From Bacteroidota bacterium (GTDB lineage: Bacteria; Bacteroidota; Bacteroidia; Chitinophagales; Chitinophagaceae): DNA of 64,000 bases. The notes below the pieces were generated by a model. The model worked only from the letters and a program-made list of their open reading frames with translations, was not told where the DNA came from and searched no databases. Both the position numbers and the translations under genes were made by a program. The stretch is taken from contig JAFDXN010000010.1 of the NCBI GenBank assembly GCA_018267915.1, positions 147,713-211,712 of the forward strand, given 5' to 3'. Numbering within the stretch: the first letter of the stretch is position 1; the number at the start of each line of letters is the position of its first letter. Below are positions 41,738 to 50,807 of this stretch, piece by piece.

Positions 41738-42484
41738 TTATTCTTTATGCTTAAAGCCTGCAGTTCGACTGATCTTGTTGAACAGGCCTATGAAGTCATT
41801 TCTGACGCTCTTAGAGACAGGTATCTGCATGTTATCTTCCATTATTATAGAGCCTGACGTCTCGTAACGCATAACGTGATTCAGGTTCACAATGTATGAC
41901 CTATGCGCCTGGAAAAAGACGGATTCATCGATGATCTTTTTAAACTCACCTAAGTTGTAAGAACTCATAATGCTGTACTCCTTTGTCACAACTTTGGTGT
42001 ATTTGTTAACGCTTTCGAAATAAAGGATGTCATCAATATTCAAATAGTCTATACCCTTGATATTGGGCACACCGATTTTCCTCTTATTGTTGATAGCCGG
42101 CTGGGCCGATTGATGATTCTTTCCAAATTTGATCTTCTCGATCGCCTTGTTAACGGCAAAAGACAGTTCAAAGTCATCAATTGGCTTCAATACATAACCT
42201 GCAGCAGAAAATTTGATGGCATCCATGGCAAATTCACTATGCGCTGTTACAAAAATGACCTGGAAAGGGAGCGAAGGGAAAAGCTTGAGAAAGTCGACAC
42301 CGGTCTTCTCTGGCATCGATACATCAAGAAAAACCAGATCGACCGAGGTATTATGCAGGGCTTCCAAACCCTTTTTCCAGTCGGTATAAGTACCAACAAT
42401 GCTGATGTTGGGAAACAAGGCTTTCAACCGTTCATCCAGCACTTCTATTGCCTTTGGCTCGTCGTCAATAATGATACAGTTCAT
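41738..42484 (-). CDS. LytTR-family response regulator
   Basis: A 248-residue regulator. Receiver domain at 1-120 with acidic pair IIDDEP, phosphoacceptor D54 in VFLDVSMPEKTG, and VTAHSEFAMDAIKFSAAGYVLKPI containing the conserved Thr and Lys. LytTR DNA-binding domain at about 140-240 (DILYFESVNKYTKVVT, FFQAHRSYIVNLNHV). Its ATG lies 1 nt after the stop codon of a decayed kinase fragment, and the complete LytS-like kinase starts further upstream on the same strand, so the two form one signalling unit. Confidence 0.93.
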   Translation of the reverse strand: MNCIIIDDEPKAIEVLDERLKALFPNISIVGTYTDWKKGLEALHNTSVDLVFLDVSMPEKTGVDFLKLFPSLPFQVIFVTAHSEFAMDAIKFSAAGYVLKPIDDFELSFAVNKAIEKIKFGKNHQSAQPAINNKRKIGVPNIKGIDYLNIDDILYFESVNKYTKVVTKEYSIMSSYNLGEFKKIIDESVFFQAHRSYIVNLNHVMRYETSGSIIMEDNMQIPVSKSVRNDFIGLFNKISRTAGFKHKE

Positions 42485-42485
42485 A

Positions 42486-42633
42486 TCAGCCGATAAATTT
42501 TACACTTTTAATAGTCAGCTTTACAACGGTTTCGGTCCAGATGCTTTCGGCATATTCTATAAAGATACGCATATGCTCGTATTCACTGGTATATTTCAAT
42601 CAATTATTGTGTCAGTTTTGTGCCATATGATCC
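42486..42633 (-). pseudogene. Remnant of the C-terminus of a second LytS-like histidine kinase
   Basis: Read on the minus strand, this gap encodes SYGTKLTQ, a stop (TAA at 42606-42604), LIEIYQ, then after a +1 frameshift EYEHMRIFIEYAESIW...TETVVKLTIKSVKFIG and a TGA at 42488-42486. It aligns residue for residue with the last 48 or so residues of the neighbouring intact kinase (SYGTKLTEQLINIYK, EYEHVDINLEYVDKSG, TGTIVKLIISKTKFIA). One nonsense change (CAA to TAA) and one inserted base explain the breaks. The stop sits 1 nt before the regulator ATG, as expected for an ancestral kinase-regulator operon. The similarity fades upstream of 42633, before the intact kinase stop at 42687. Confidence 0.82.
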
Positions 42634-42686
42634 GTTAGGGCTGCAATAGCAAGGTCACATATCTTATTCCCGGGCTGGCATTTCCG

Positions 42687-45600
42687 CTACGCAATGAATT
42701 TCGTTTTGCTAATGATCAACTTCACAATAGTTCCGGTTTCGGCCCCACTTTTATCGACATACTCCAAATTGATATCTACATGCTCGTATTCTTTATAAAT
42801 ATTTATAAGCTGTTCGGTAAGTTTAGTTCCATAAGATTCCCTGCGTGTTGTATCGAGTTTATTTAGCTCACGGGCCTTATATCGACCTATCCCATTATCC
42901 TCGATTATGCATATAAGTTCGCCGTCGATATTACCCTGCAAAAACCTGATCGTGAGCAGACCTCCGCTCTGGCGATGGAACAATCCGTGACTGATCGCGT
43001 TTTCCACTAAGGGTTGTATGAGCAGAGATGGTATCAGCAAGTTCATTGCCGGTATTTTGTTATCGATCTCTATAGAGTAACTAAATTTGTCCTCAAACCG
43101 GATCTGTTGGAGCTCGATATAATTTCTTAGCATATTCACCTCTTCGTCCAGGGTGATATACCTATCCTGGGAAGACTTCAAATATCCACGCAGCAAGCGG
43201 GAGAATTTGTTTACGTGAATATATGCGTCATCAAATCTCTTTTTGCTTATGAAGAATTGGGCGGTACTCAGGGTATTGAATATGAAATGAGGGTTTATCT
43301 GGGCATATAAAGCTTTCAGCTCCAACTCGAGCAATACACGCTTCTTTTCGTTTGAGCGTGCTACGACCGCCCTGGTGGTAAGTACTACCAGCAAGAGCAA
43401 AATCACTACCGCAGTGATGCCCAATATCCAAAAAACCACGGCCCATTTCTGCGTTTGCCACCAGTAAGGTAACCGATAAACATAAAAAGTGATCAATTTA
43501 CTTCGCCACATTTCATCACTAGCCACACACTGAACCTTATACAATACCCCTGGCGCAAAACTGCTTAATACAATATCACCGTCCGACTGCTGCCAATCTT
43601 TTGTATAACCTTCGATAAAGTACTTAAATACCGGCGCCCCCCTGCCATAATAATTTATTGCATCCAGGATTATTTTTTCATTCTTTTGGCTTATCGACAG
43701 GGTATCGTTATTCAATAAACGCCGGGAATAAGGGTATTTCATTACTATTTTAAAAAAGTCTGACTTGGCCGGGAGGAACAGCTGCTTGCTTTCAAGGTCC
43801 TTAAGGTCAAGCTCGTAAACGCCTTTATCAGTATTTAAAACAATGTGGTCGTCCTGATTTACAACGAAATTAAAAATGCGGTTATAGTTATTGTAGTTGA
43901 TGTTGGGTATCACCTTAAATTCTCCCATGCTAAGTGGCCCGGTAATTTCGGCTACCGCCAGGCCAAATCCACCTGCCACAAATATGCGTTTGCCCCGGAT
44001 ATGAAAAAAGCTGTTTTGCAACATACAAGACCCTCGCAAGATGGATGTACGCATAACACCCGGATTGAAAATGAGCAGTTTGTCATTATTTAAAACATAC
44101 ACATTGGCAAAGGAATCTGTCTCGATATTTTGTATATTCTGTATACCGAGGGAATTGAGATAGTCGGGCTGAATATCAAGTTGTTTGTCTGTCGCATTAT
44201 CATAAATGGTAAGTTTACGCGAGTTAAAGGCCCATACTTTACCGTAGAAATTGTCAATGAAAATTCCATTGTATCGTTCGTCATTCAATTGCTTTATGAC
44301 CAGGGAATCCCTCTTAAAGTGCCAAATCGACAAGCCATATTTCGATATTGAAAACAAAGTGCTGTCGTTCATATCCGCAAGAGTGTGATTGGACAGATAT
44401 GTTGTAGATAGCACAGGACTGTTTACAATGACGGGCTCGGGGCTACCGATGATATAGTAGAGTATCTTTCTTTTTTCATCTACGAGATTTATTAATCGGC
44501 CCTTCGATTTGCCATGCCGGAAAGTACCGGTAGCCATAGAAACAAAAACTGTCGAGTCCTTCAGACTGGCAATGCTCTTGAAATTTGAGTTTCCCGAAAA
44601 CGCTTCAGTTTTTAATTTACGGTGAACACCAAGGCTATAAAGAGCTTTTCTACTACTGCTCCACCAATAAGAAGCCCCTCCTGATGCACCTACGAATTTT
44701 GTCTCCCCTAACTCCGCCAAATCGCGGCTAATGGCAAAGGAATCATAAAATCTTTTAAATCGACACCAGGTGCCGGCGCCATTGGTGGTGTACCATCGGT
44801 CGCCATAATTGTCGTCAAAAACGTAGGCGATCTGCGCAGGTACCGGCAGAATTGTCTCAAATTTTTCTCGCGCCAATATATGATACCCGGTGTCTAAAGT
44901 ATAAAGGGCGCTATTAGTCATAAGGTAGCTTACCTTTTTTGCGGAACCCAAAGGGTGTTCAGCTTCAAAATTGTAGATATTCTCACCTTTCTCCTTTTCA
45001 AAGGAAATGACTTCTTCTATGCACGTCCGGGTATTTATGGTGTGCACCACGCTATCTTTATTACCATACTCTATGATATTTCCGTTCGAATTCGCGAGTA
45101 AAGTACTTGGATAACTCAAAGGAAACGGCTTAACTGCAAAACATCTTTTTACCAATGCCTTGTCTGGCCGAATCAAATCGTAAGTGTACCAGTGATCCCG
45201 TCCGTATACCCAGAGTTTGTTATCAGGCGCCAGCAGGGCGGAGCTTATATGCAGGGTGTCGTGCAATTGCCAGTTTGTTGTTCCATAAACGGGGTATGCG
45301 CCGATAAGATCCTGCTTTACCACACCCAGCCAGAAAGAACTATGCTGGTGGAAAGTAAAAAAAACAAAACTATCGTTGCCACCCACTTGAGTAACATGTA
45401 TCACCCGGTCGTTAGCAGTTAAGCGTATCGGGTAATAGGCATCATTTTCTATATAACCAAATTGGTAGGTCAATGATAATATCCAGATGCGTCCTCTCTT
45501 GTCTTCATAGAGTTGATATACATCATTTGAAGGCAGGCCGGTATTGGTGTTGAACACCTTAAACGAATAGCCATTATACTTAACTACACCATTATCTGTG

Positions 45601-45764
45601 GCAAACCACAAATAGCCGTTGTGATCCTGGATCAGGCTGTAAACGTTATTAGTCGGGAATCCCGTATTCAGGTCAAAGTGCATCAGGTGCGTAGTATCCA
45701 CGGCCCCACTAACCTTGATGCAACAGCCAAGGCAAAACAGCAATATGGAATACAGGTGCTTCAT
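42687..45764 (-). CDS. LytS-type sensor histidine kinase with Reg_prop beta-propellers
   Basis: A 1025-residue sensor. Signal peptide (LYSILLFCLGCCIKVSG), then a periplasmic region of two-component-regulator propeller repeats (first: GLPTNNVYSLIQDHNGYLWFAT-like, shown as GFPTNNVYSLIQDHNGYLWF), a Y_Y_Y-type Ig domain at about 700-770, one TM helix (WAVVFWILGITAVVILLLLVV), and a His_kinase (LytS/YehU) core with phosphoacceptor His in INPHFIFNTL (about residue 826) and an HATPase_c with ENAISHG and EDNGIG. ATG 45764 is preferred to the upstream 45797. The coding sequence looks more AT-rich by eye than the flanking housekeeping genes. No linked polysaccharide-utilisation genes, so the ligand is unknown. 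Confidence 0.9.
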   Translation of the reverse strand: MKHLYSILLFCLGCCIKVSGAVDTTHLMHFDLNTGFPTNNVYSLIQDHNGYLWFATDNGVVKYNGYSFKVFNTNTGLPSNDVYQLYEDKRGRIWILSLTYQFGYIENDAYYPIRLTANDRVIHVTQVGGNDSFVFFTFHQHSSFWLGVVKQDLIGAYPVYGTTNWQLHDTLHISSALLAPDNKLWVYGRDHWYTYDLIRPDKALVKRCFAVKPFPLSYPSTLLANSNGNIIEYGNKDSVVHTINTRTCIEEVISFEKEKGENIYNFEAEHPLGSAKKVSYLMTNSALYTLDTGYHILAREKFETILPVPAQIAYVFDDNYGDRWYTTNGAGTWCRFKRFYDSFAISRDLAELGETKFVGASGGASYWWSSSRKALYSLGVHRKLKTEAFSGNSNFKSIASLKDSTVFVSMATGTFRHGKSKGRLINLVDEKRKILYYIIGSPEPVIVNSPVLSTTYLSNHTLADMNDSTLFSISKYGLSIWHFKRDSLVIKQLNDERYNGIFIDNFYGKVWAFNSRKLTIYDNATDKQLDIQPDYLNSLGIQNIQNIETDSFANVYVLNNDKLLIFNPGVMRTSILRGSCMLQNSFFHIRGKRIFVAGGFGLAVAEITGPLSMGEFKVIPNINYNNYNRIFNFVVNQDDHIVLNTDKGVYELDLKDLESKQLFLPAKSDFFKIVMKYPYSRRLLNNDTLSISQKNEKIILDAINYYGRGAPVFKYFIEGYTKDWQQSDGDIVLSSFAPGVLYKVQCVASDEMWRSKLITFYVYRLPYWWQTQKWAVVFWILGITAVVILLLLVVLTTRAVVARSNEKKRVLLELELKALYAQINPHFIFNTLSTAQFFISKKRFDDAYIHVNKFSRLLRGYLKSSQDRYITLDEEVNMLRNYIELQQIRFEDKFSYSIEIDNKIPAMNLLIPSLLIQPLVENAISHGLFHRQSGGLLTIRFLQGNIDGELICIIEDNGIGRYKARELNKLDTTRRESYGTKLTEQLINIYKEYEHVDINLEYVDKSGAETGTIVKLIISKTKFIA

Positions 45765-45808
45765 GCAGTAATAAACCTGTTGCAATAATAAAAACAAGAT
45801 ACTTCATA

Positions 45809-45840
45809 TTGTCCAGATACTTAAATGGAGCTTACCTTTG
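45809..45840 (+). promoter_or_regulatory. Promoter of the globin gene (TTG -33, TACCTTTG -7)
   Basis: TTG at 45809-45811, 21-nt spacer, and an exact -7 box TACCTTTGC at 45833-45841, 15 nt before the globin ATG; the best complete match to the Bacteroidota promoter in the window. Confidence 0.6.
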
Positions 45841-45855
45841 CAGCCTGAACCTTTT

Positions 45856-46251
45856 ATGAAAAAGGATATACTGGATAAAGAAGACATAGTACTATTGGTC
45901 AACACATTTTACGACCGTGTAAAGCAGGATGAGGTGATCGGCTACATCTTCAAAACCATTATCGGGGCCGACTGGAGCCATCATTTACCCATTATGTACC
46001 AATTTTGGGAAACCATTCTGCTCAACAAACCCGGCTATAATGGCAACCCCATTAAGAAGCACATAGAGGTAGACAAAAAAGAATCTCTGGCGCCTGAGCA
46101 CTACGAAAGATGGCTGAAACTCTGGCGTGAAACGACCGATGAGCTTTTTGAAGGACCTAACGCCGATGACATTAAAAACAGGGCTTACCTGATGATGAAC
46201 CTGATAAAGATGAAGGTAGAATGGGCCAGGCTGGGCAAAAGCATCGAATAG
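45856..46251 (+). CDS. Group III truncated hemoglobin
   Basis: A 131-residue truncated globin: VNTFYDRVKQDEVIGYIF (helices A-B), WSHHLPIMYQFWETILLNKPGYNGNPIKKHIEV with the proximal-region His in KKHIEV, and HYERWLKLWRETTDELF. The pattern matches the group III (trHbP) family, which binds O2/NO; the physiological role is unsettled. The start ATG 45856 follows the promoter; TTG 45838 lies within the -7 box and is rejected. Divergent from the sensor kinase. Confidence 0.85.
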   Translation: MKKDILDKEDIVLLVNTFYDRVKQDEVIGYIFKTIIGADWSHHLPIMYQFWETILLNKPGYNGNPIKKHIEVDKKESLAPEHYERWLKLWRETTDELFEGPNADDIKNRAYLMMNLIKMKVEWARLGKSIE

Positions 46252-46277
46252 TATACGCTAATCGTTACATTTAGCAT

Positions 46278-47915
46278 ATGAGTACATTTTCCATTTCCGG
46301 ACAACTTATCGATCTGTTTCAAAAACGAACTTATCCGGCTTTGATAGAAATTGCCGGTGGCGTCATACGGTCTGTAAAGGAAATTGACAATGCACCGGAT
46401 CAGTATATCCTGCCGGGCTTTGTGGATGCGCACATACATATTGAGAGCTCCATGCTGGTACCAACGGCCTTTGCAAGGCTAGCTGTTGTGCACGGCACGG
46501 TAGCGACGGTATCAGACCCTCATGAGATTGCAAATGTATGCGGTAAAGAGGGCGTGCAATACATGATAGAGAACAGCAGGCAAACACCATTCAAATTCTT
46601 CTTCGGTGCACCTTCATGTGTACCTGCGACAACTTTTGAAACAGCAGGAGCTGCACTGGATGCAAACGATGTGGCAGATTTATTGCAAAGTCCCGACATC
46701 TGGTATCTGAGTGAGATGATGAATTATCCCGGTGTGCTAAATAACGATCCGCAGGTAATGGCCAAGATCGCAGCGGCAAAAAAAGCCGGTAAGCCTGTAG
46801 ACGGGCATGCACCGGGACTAAGGGGAGACACTGCAAAGGCATATGCCGCAGCAGGGATCACAACCGATCATGAATGCTTCACGCTGGAAGAAGCACTGGA
46901 CAAAATAGCTGCAGGAATGCATATTCTCATACGCGAAGGTAGTGCAGCTAAAAATTTCGAAGCGCTAGCGGAAATAATCCGGCTGCACCCCGACAAGGTG
47001 ATGTTCTGCAGCGACGACAAACATCCTGATGAGCTTGTTTTACACCATATCAACAAGCTGGTAAAGAGGGCCATTGACAAGGGTTATGACATGTATGACG
47101 TGCTCAGGGCGGCATGTTTGCACCCGGTACAACATTACAAACTGCCGGTCGGCCTGCTTCGGGAAAATGACCCGGCCGACTTTATAGTGGTGAAAGACCT
47201 CGGTGAATGGACCATTCACCAAACTTATATTAATGGTGAATTAGTTGCAGAAAACGGACAAACGTTGTTGTCACACAAACAAGCGCCGGTGATCAATAAT
47301 TTTTCGGCACAGCCTAAGGTCATACACGATTTTGAGGTGAAGACAGAGAAAGACAGGTCGGATATCAGGGTGATAGAAGCCCTGGAAGGCCAACTGATCA
47401 CCAATGAATTGATAAAACCGGGCAAGATTAAAGATGGGATATTAATAAGCGACCCGGACCAGGATATTCTAAAGATCGCCGTGGTAAACAGGTATGTTCC
47501 TGATGCCCCGGTAGCCCTTGCATTCATCAAAAATTTCGGATTAAAGCAAGGAGCGATAGCCTCCACGGTGGCGCACGATTGCCACAACATTATCGCCGTG
47601 GGCATAGACGACACGTCTATATGCGCTGCTGTAAATGCACTGATAGAATGTAAAGGCGGTGTGGCCGTTGCAAATGGCGTAACCGTAGACTGTATGGCAC
47701 TACCAATTGCCGGCCTTATGAGTATCGACGATGGCTATTGGGTCGCCCGGCAATACTCCGAACTGGATAAAAAAGCAAAGGAACTGGGCACCCCGCTAAA
47801 GGCACCCTTCATGACCTTATCATTTATGGCCTTGCTGGTAATACCAAGCCTGAAACTGAGCGACAAAGGTCTTTTTGACGGAAACGCTTTCAGGTTCACA
47901 TCATTGACTGTATAG
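46278..47915 (+). CDS. ade: Adenine deaminase
   Basis: Amidohydrolase of 545 residues that converts adenine to hypoxanthine in purine salvage. [15 protein letters not shown] (residues 46-60) provides the two-His metal site, DGHAPGL and [13 protein letters not shown] further ligands, and [12 protein letters not shown] the catalytic Asp region; the C-terminal domain has [13 protein letters not shown] and GGVAVANG as in Ade. Length and domain order are standard. Near -7 box TACATTTA at 46265-46272. Convergent with the aminotransferase, 1 nt apart. Confidence 0.94.
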   Translation: MSTFSISGQLIDLFQKRTYPALIEIAGGVIRSVKEIDNAPDQYILPGFVDAHIHIESSMLVPTAFARLAVVHGTVATVSDPHEIANVCGKEGVQYMIENSRQTPFKFFFGAPSCVPATTFETAGAALDANDVADLLQSPDIWYLSEMMNYPGVLNNDPQVMAKIAAAKKAGKPVDGHAPGLRGDTAKAYAAAGITTDHECFTLEEALDKIAAGMHILIREGSAAKNFEALAEIIRLHPDKVMFCSDDKHPDELVLHHINKLVKRAIDKGYDMYDVLRAACLHPVQHYKLPVGLLRENDPADFIVVKDLGEWTIHQTYINGELVAENGQTLLSHKQAPVINNFSAQPKVIHDFEVKTEKDRSDIRVIEALEGQLITNELIKPGKIKDGILISDPDQDILKIAVVNRYVPDAPVALAFIKNFGLKQGAIASTVAHDCHNIIAVGIDDTSICAAVNALIECKGGVAVANGVTVDCMALPIAGLMSIDDGYWVARQYSELDKKAKELGTPLKAPFMTLSFMALLVIPSLKLSDKGLFDGNAFRFTSLTV

Positions 47916-47916
47916 C

Positions 47917-49110
47917 CTACTTATTATTGTATTCCCTGATGGCCATTTCGAGGCAATCCATGGCGGCATTTATATCTGCCGTATTGAGCACATAAGCAAG
48001 GCGCACTTCATCTACACCTTTGCCTTTGGTAGCATAAAAACCCGCAGCCGGAGCCATCATCACAGTGGCACCAATATGCGAGAAGTCTTCGAGCAGCCAC
48101 TGGCAAAATTTTTCGGCACTATCTACAGGCAACTTTGCCATTGCATAAAATGCCCCGCCCGGCAGCGGGCAAGTAATACCCTCTATGGCTTCCAGGCGTT
48201 TAACCAGCAGGTCCCGACGGGCAGTATATTCTGCATGTACGTCATCAAAATAGTTGGCAGGCAGATCCACGGCAGCCTCACCCAATATCTGTTCGAAAGA
48301 AGGCGGACTAAGACGGGCCTGGGCAAATTTCATTGCCGCATCTATCACCTCCTTGTTATGGGTAACAAATGCACCAATTCTGGCGCCACATGCGCTGTAA
48401 CGTTTCGATATCGTATCGAGGAGGATGGCATGCTTTTCCAACCCTTCCAGCGAAAGCGCTGATATATGTTTACGCCCATCGTAGCAAAATTCGCGGTAAG
48501 CCTCGTCGCTAAACAGAAACAGGTCATGGTCAAGACATATCTTTTTTAGCACCTCCAACTCCTCGCGGCTATACAGATAACCCGTAGGATTGTTGGGATT
48601 GCAGATCATGATCGCCTTGGTACGGGGAGTCACAGCCTTCTCAAAAGCCTCGATCGGCGGCAGCGCAAAACCGTCCTCGATGTGCGAGGGAATCGGGACA
48701 ATATTAACCCCGGAGGCAGTTGAAAACCCGTTATAGTTAGCATAAAAAGGTTCCGGTATAATGATCTCATCGCCCGGATCGCAGCAACTCATAATAGCAA
48801 ACAGGATCGCCTCCGATCCCCCGGTCGTTATAATGATCTGGTTGTGGTCCACAATCACATCATTCCGCTTGTAATATTCCACCAGCTTTCGGCGATAGCT
48901 TTCGTTACCGGCGCTGTGGCTGTATTCAAGCACTTTTATATCGGCATGCTTTACTGCATCGATGATAGCCGGAGGTGTCTCGATATCGGGTTGTCCGATG
49001 TTGAGATGATACACTTTTATTCCTCTTTTTTTTGCTGCTTCGGCATAAGGAACCAGCTTGCGTATGGGTGATGGCGGCATGTGCGCGCCACGCTGCGATA
49101 TATGCGGCAT
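47917..49110 (-). CDS. Pyridoxal-phosphate aminotransferase (class I, AspC-like)
   Basis: A 397-residue fold-type I aminotransferase: YHLNIGQPDIETPPAI, ITTGGSEAILFAI, ICNPNNPTGYLYSREEL (PNNPTG with the PLP-contacting Asn), FSDEAYREFCY, and the PLP lysine K236 in DTISKRYSACGARIG. The substrate is uncertain (aspartate or related). A perfect -7 box lies 4 nt before the ATG. Confidence 0.9.
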   Translation of the reverse strand: MPHISQRGAHMPPSPIRKLVPYAEAAKKRGIKVYHLNIGQPDIETPPAIIDAVKHADIKVLEYSHSAGNESYRRKLVEYYKRNDVIVDHNQIIITTGGSEAILFAIMSCCDPGDEIIIPEPFYANYNGFSTASGVNIVPIPSHIEDGFALPPIEAFEKAVTPRTKAIMICNPNNPTGYLYSREELEVLKKICLDHDLFLFSDEAYREFCYDGRKHISALSLEGLEKHAILLDTISKRYSACGARIGAFVTHNKEVIDAAMKFAQARLSPPSFEQILGEAAVDLPANYFDDVHAEYTARRDLLVKRLEAIEGITCPLPGGAFYAMAKLPVDSAEKFCQWLLEDFSHIGATVMMAPAAGFYATKGKGVDEVRLAYVLNTADINAAMDCLEMAIREYNNK

Positions 49111-49114
49111 AGCG

Positions 49115-49122
49115 CAAAAATA
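49115..49122 (-). promoter_or_regulatory. -7 box TATTTTTG for the aminotransferase
   Basis: Exact TAnnTTTG followed by C on the minus strand, 4 nt before the ATG at 49110. Confidence 0.5.
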
Positions 49123-49251
49123 ATGTAAATGTGATAGAACCCAACTCCGACATTATAACGGCCCTGCGTTTCACCTGATTCTTCCATAACGAAAAGTTCA
49201 TAATCGGCGCAAATGTGGCATGGTATTTTACACTTAGACAAAAAACAATTT

Positions 49252-49989
49252 ATGGCAAAAGCAGCATCAAAATCTAAAAAATCCGGCAAGAAAACAGCCG
49301 CTAAAAAAAGCGCCGCAGCAAAAAAAACCGCACCCAGGAAGGCTCCTGCTAAAACAAGCACTGCGGGGGGTAAAAAATCCCTGGTGTCTAAAATATTCAA
49401 TCAGGGCCAGGACAGCGAGGAATCAATGCTTATGGAATTCTTTAGCGATGAGCTGAAAGACATTTACTGGGCAGAAAAGCACTTAACTAAAACGCTGCCT
49501 AAGATGCAGAAGGCTGCTACCTCGGACGAGCTTAAACAAGCATTTGCCGATCACCTCGAAACTACACAAACGCACGTGGAGCGCCTGGAAGAAATATTTG
49601 AGCTCCTGGGTAAAAAGGCGCAGGCCAAGAAGTGCGACGCAATGGCTGGCATTACAGAAGAGGGAGCTGGCATTATTGAAGAAACAGAAAAAGGCACCGC
49701 TACACGCGACGTTGGGCTGATACTGTCCGGACAAAAGGTGGAACATTATGAAATTGCCACGTATGGCGGCCTTGCCCAACTGGCAAAAACACTTGGGCTG
49801 GAAGATGTGGCATCTCTGCTCGAGGAAACGCTGGCTGAAGAAAAAGAGGCGGATGAATTGTTGACGCAGATAGCTGAGAACAATATAAATATACGAGCAA
49901 GCGAAGAAGACGAAGACGAAGAAGGTGAGGAGGAAGAAGAAGAAGATTCGGATGAGGAAGAAGGTGATGAAGAAGAAGAAGAAGCTTAA
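49252..49989 (+). CDS. DUF892 (YciE/YciF ferritin-like) protein with lysine-rich N-tail and acidic C-tail
   Basis: A 245-residue protein of three parts. Residues 1-43 are histone-H1-like (14 Lys, with Ala, Ser, Thr). Residues about 55-213 form the DUF892 four-helix ferritin-like domain (LMEFFSDELKDIYWAEKHLTKTLPKM, HLETTQTHVERLEEIF, HYEIATYGGLAQLAKTLG, LLEETLAEEKEADELLTQIAEN), with ExxH-type metal-ligand pairs. Residues about 218-245 are almost purely Glu/Asp. DUF892 proteins are stress-associated. Basic and acidic tails on opposite ends could bind DNA and self-regulate (inference). ATG 49252 chosen over 49213. Confidence 0.85.
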   Translation: MAKAASKSKKSGKKTAAKKSAAAKKTAPRKAPAKTSTAGGKKSLVSKIFNQGQDSEESMLMEFFSDELKDIYWAEKHLTKTLPKMQKAATSDELKQAFADHLETTQTHVERLEEIFELLGKKAQAKKCDAMAGITEEGAGIIEETEKGTATRDVGLILSGQKVEHYEIATYGGLAQLAKTLGLEDVASLLEETLAEEKEADELLTQIAENNINIRASEEDEDEEGEEEEEEDSDEEEGDEEEEEA

Positions 49990-49995
49990 CAAATA

Positions 49996-50026
49996 AAGGG
50001 GCCATATTGATATCAATGTGGCCCTT
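49996..50026 (+). terminator. Hairpin between DUF892 and glycosylase genes
   Basis: Stem AAGGGGCCATATTGA / TCAATGTGGCCCTT with one bulge and a short loop; no strong T-tract follows, so termination would be partial and the glycosylase gene 12 nt downstream may be co-expressed. Confidence 0.45.
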
Positions 50027-50037
50027 AATCTAACACA

Positions 50038-50769
50038 ATGCCTGAAGGACCATCCATAGTAATATTAAAAGAACTGGTTCAACCCTTCAAAGGGAAGAAA
50101 ATACTGGCTGTAGAGGGCAATACCAAGATCGGCAAGGAACAGTTCCTGAATAAGAAAGTGACCGACTTTAAAAGCTGGGGCAAGCACTTTCTGATCTGCT
50201 TTAGCAAGTTTACGCTAAGGGTGCATTTCATGCTTTTCGGTTCTTATCGCATTAACGAAGACAGGGAGATGACCCCAAGGCTGAGCCTTCGCTTTGCTAA
50301 CGGTACGCTTAATTTTTACGCATGCTCATTAAAGTTGATCGAGGAACCACTTGAGGAAGTTTATGATTGGAGCGCAGATACCCTATCACCCGAATGGGAC
50401 AGTGCAACGGCGCTTAAAAAATTAAAAGCGAAACCAGGAGTGCTGGCTGCCGATGCGATCCTGGACCAGGACATTTTTGCCGGAGCCGGCAACATCTTTA
50501 AGAACGAGGTGTTATTCAGGATCCGGGTACACCCGCTTAGCAAGATCGGCAAGCTCCCACCCAAAAAGCTCCGGGAGTTGGTTGAGGAGGTCCGCAATTA
50601 TGCCTACCAATTTCTGGAATGGAAAAAGAAATTCGAACTCCGTAAACACTGGCTGGCACATACTAAGAGAACATGCCCAAGGTGTCACATTCCCTTCATC
50701 AAAGAACACCTGGGCAAGACTAACCGCCGCACATTCTATTGCTCTAATTGTCAGCTACTATACGAATGA
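50038..50769 (+). CDS. Fpg/Nei-family DNA glycosylase
   Basis: A 243-residue glycosylase/AP-lyase. It begins MPEGPSIVIL (Pro2 catalytic amine, Glu3), has the helix-two-turn-helix LDQDIFAGAGNIFKNEVLF, and ends with a CxxC-x16-CxxC zinc finger (CPRCHIPFIKEHLGKTNRR then FYCSNCQ). The N-terminus and finger resemble endonuclease VIII-like (Nei) proteins more than MutM. Removes oxidised bases. Follows the DUF892 gene directly, which fits a shared oxidative-stress role. Confidence 0.88.
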   Translation: MPEGPSIVILKELVQPFKGKKILAVEGNTKIGKEQFLNKKVTDFKSWGKHFLICFSKFTLRVHFMLFGSYRINEDREMTPRLSLRFANGTLNFYACSLKLIEEPLEEVYDWSADTLSPEWDSATALKKLKAKPGVLAADAILDQDIFAGAGNIFKNEVLFRIRVHPLSKIGKLPPKKLRELVEEVRNYAYQFLEWKKKFELRKHWLAHTKRTCPRCHIPFIKEHLGKTNRRTFYCSNCQLLYE

Positions 50770-50807
50770 TATCAATTTCAAATCGTTATCCTTCATCGTT
50801 GCTTAGA

